The position numbers were made by a program, and so were the translations under genes. Shown here piece after piece: positions 63,113 to 64,000 of a stretch of 64,000 nt of DNA. Below the pieces are notes generated by a model, which was given only the letters and a program-made list of their open reading frames with translations, did not search any database and was not told where the DNA came from. How positions within the stretch are numbered: the first letter of the stretch is position 1; the number at the start of each line of letters is the position of its first letter. Source of the stretch: a bacterium (GTDB taxonomy: Bacteria; Actinomycetota; Acidimicrobiia; Acidimicrobiales; Bin134); NCBI GenBank assembly GCA_026709025.1, contig JAPOTT010000032.1:1-64000 (forward strand), written 5' to 3'.

Positions 63113-64000
63113 AGGTGGTGGTGCCCGATGTGATGTTGATCTGCACTAGGTCTAGTTGCCCATCTAGCGTGGTAATAAGCCACTCTGGAGCACGACGGGA
63201 AAGATCACCAAACGGTGCGGGTGCTAATCGCTCGGCAACTAAAACGGTGCCGATGTCAAAGCGTGCCAAAACTGCACCCAAACGCTTGGTACCGCTAAAC
63301 GGCGCTGTCAACAAAGCTTCGCGAACCTGCATGTTGGCAGCATCAAGCGGCCCTGCCCATCTTTGCGCTACCGTGGGAAACTCACTGCTTTGCGATATCG
63401 CAAACCACAAGCCATCTTCCAACTGCCATCCACCTAGCGGCAACAAATCCCGATGCCCCACCCACAGTACCCGTTGGCCTGTTGCAAAAGTGCTATGGGT
63501 ATCACCGGCAGCTTCGTTGTTGAAGGGATACACCTGCGAGTAGTCATCTTCTGTGGCGTTCCAAGTTCCTGCTGATACCATCGCTACCGCTGGCAACATA
63601 GCCACGCATAGTGCGGCTACGGCCGACAGCGGCACAAGCTGTCTCCATCCAAAACGGGCTTGTGGTAAATCCACCTGAAAGGCTGCTAAACCCATAGCAA
63701 CTGCTAAGGCCAAGCCCACCGCCCCCGGCACCTGAATCACCTCTGGGCGGGGAAGCGGTATTGCTAGCCATTCATGTTCTGCTATCAAAGCAACCGCCGC
63801 TGTACCCAGATATAGCGTCCAGCCGCGCACTGCCCATGTCAGCCGTGATGCTTGAGCTAGCACTAAGGGCAAGGTAGCTGCAACCGGCAATGCCCACCCC
63901 AAACGGTCGCCACCAAACGGCCCCGTATCAAAACGCAAGAACTCAGCCCAAGAGTACCCCCATCCCCCTGCGGTGCTTTGTGTTAACAGTGGTGGCACAC
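63069..64000 (-). CDS. Large membrane protein, C-terminal part (possible glycosyltransferase partner)
   Basis: The frame is open to the window edge, so only the last 310 or so residues are seen. They contain about five membrane helices (roughly residues 30-145 of this piece), followed by an outward soluble domain (WNATEDDYSQVYPFNNEAAGD to the end). In actinobacteria the gene before a DUF5719 gene is often a family 2 glycosyltransferase with a long membrane C-terminus. That identity is inferred from position only, since the catalytic domain lies outside the window. Confidence 0.55.
   Translation of the reverse strand, partial: VPPLLTQSTAGGWGYSWAEFLRFDTGPFGGDRLGWALPVAATLPLVLAQASRLTWAVRGWTLYLGTAAVALIAEHEWLAIPLPRPEVIQVPGAVGLALAVAMGLAAFQVDLPQARFGWRQLVPLSAVAALCVAMLPAVAMVSAGTWNATEDDYSQVYPFNNEAAGDTHSTFATGQRVLWVGHRDLLPLGGWQLEDGLWFAISQSSEFPTVAQRWAGPLDAANMQVREALLTAPFSGTKRLGAVLARFDIGTVLVAERLAPAPFGDLSRRAPEWLITTLDGQLDLVQINITSGTTTYANTTYMDSARGTR

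Noticed and set aside
1-64000. CRISPR array
   Set aside because: No regularly spaced repeats of 24-40 bases with unique spacers were seen; the tandem repeats present are short, coding and without spacers.

Overview
The window looks like chromosome from a moderately G+C-rich actinobacterium, most likely of the Acidimicrobiia. This is inferred, not proven. Supporting signs are the scpA-scpB-rluB and aroH-tyrA-aroA-cmk-plsC-der blocks, MurT/GatD, an actinobacterial-type SerC, a DUF5719 gene beside a membrane protein, GTG/TTG starts, many 4-nt ATGA/GTGA gene overlaps, and -10 boxes placed 6-7 nt before start codons as in leaderless transcripts. A complete System I (Ccm) cytochrome c maturation operon is notable for this phylum.

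Layout. 1-634: the start of a DUF222/13E12-type HNH protein, cut by the window edge. 825-9898: a three-gene defence cassette of SNF2-type helicase with DUF3883, DUF1156 DNA methyltransferase and DUF499 ATPase. It matches the helicase-methylase-ATPase (Hma) composition proposed in the PADLOC study. The methyltransferase reading frame is broken by one base at a run of nine C directly after its start codon, so it is either phase-variable (OFF here) or miscounted. 9976-19883: DUF2079 membrane protein, tRNA-Pro, SpoIIE-type phosphatase, der, ispH, plsC, cmk, aroA, tyrA, aroH. 19911-25058: an acquired segment with a decayed IS1595-type transposase, a type III restriction-modification pair and a 42-codon gene. 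It sits where aroH would be expected to follow rluB directly. 25100-33561: rluB, scpB, scpA (minus), then trpS, murT, gatD, a nucleoside hydrolase and two unknown genes (plus), tRNA-Gln and a lipoprotein.

33647-52716 is mainly amino-acid biosynthesis. The minus-strand run leuB-ilvE-cimA-unknown-gltX, plus-strand greA, a hydrolase and leuCD, a beta-propeller lipoprotein, then minus-strand aminotransferase-S9 peptidase-serA-leuA and divergent serC. Together these supply citramalate synthase, isopropylmalate synthase, isomerase and dehydrogenase, the branched-chain transaminase, and two steps of serine synthesis. 52783-54158 holds a Uma2-family gene with a strong promoter, a possible antitoxin remnant and a YqgE/AlgH protein. 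54189-64000 is one minus-strand run: a membrane protein (partial), DUF5719, ccmA-B-C-D-E-F-G-H and a TPR protein, with 4-8 nt overlaps at every junction from ccmA to the TPR gene.

The best candidates for something new are the C9 switch in the Hma-like methyltransferase, the insertion of a type III R-M segment into a conserved operon, a symmetric -10 element shared by der and ispH, and short in-frame repeats in linkers or tails of otherwise conserved proteins (CcmA, Der, the S9 peptidase).
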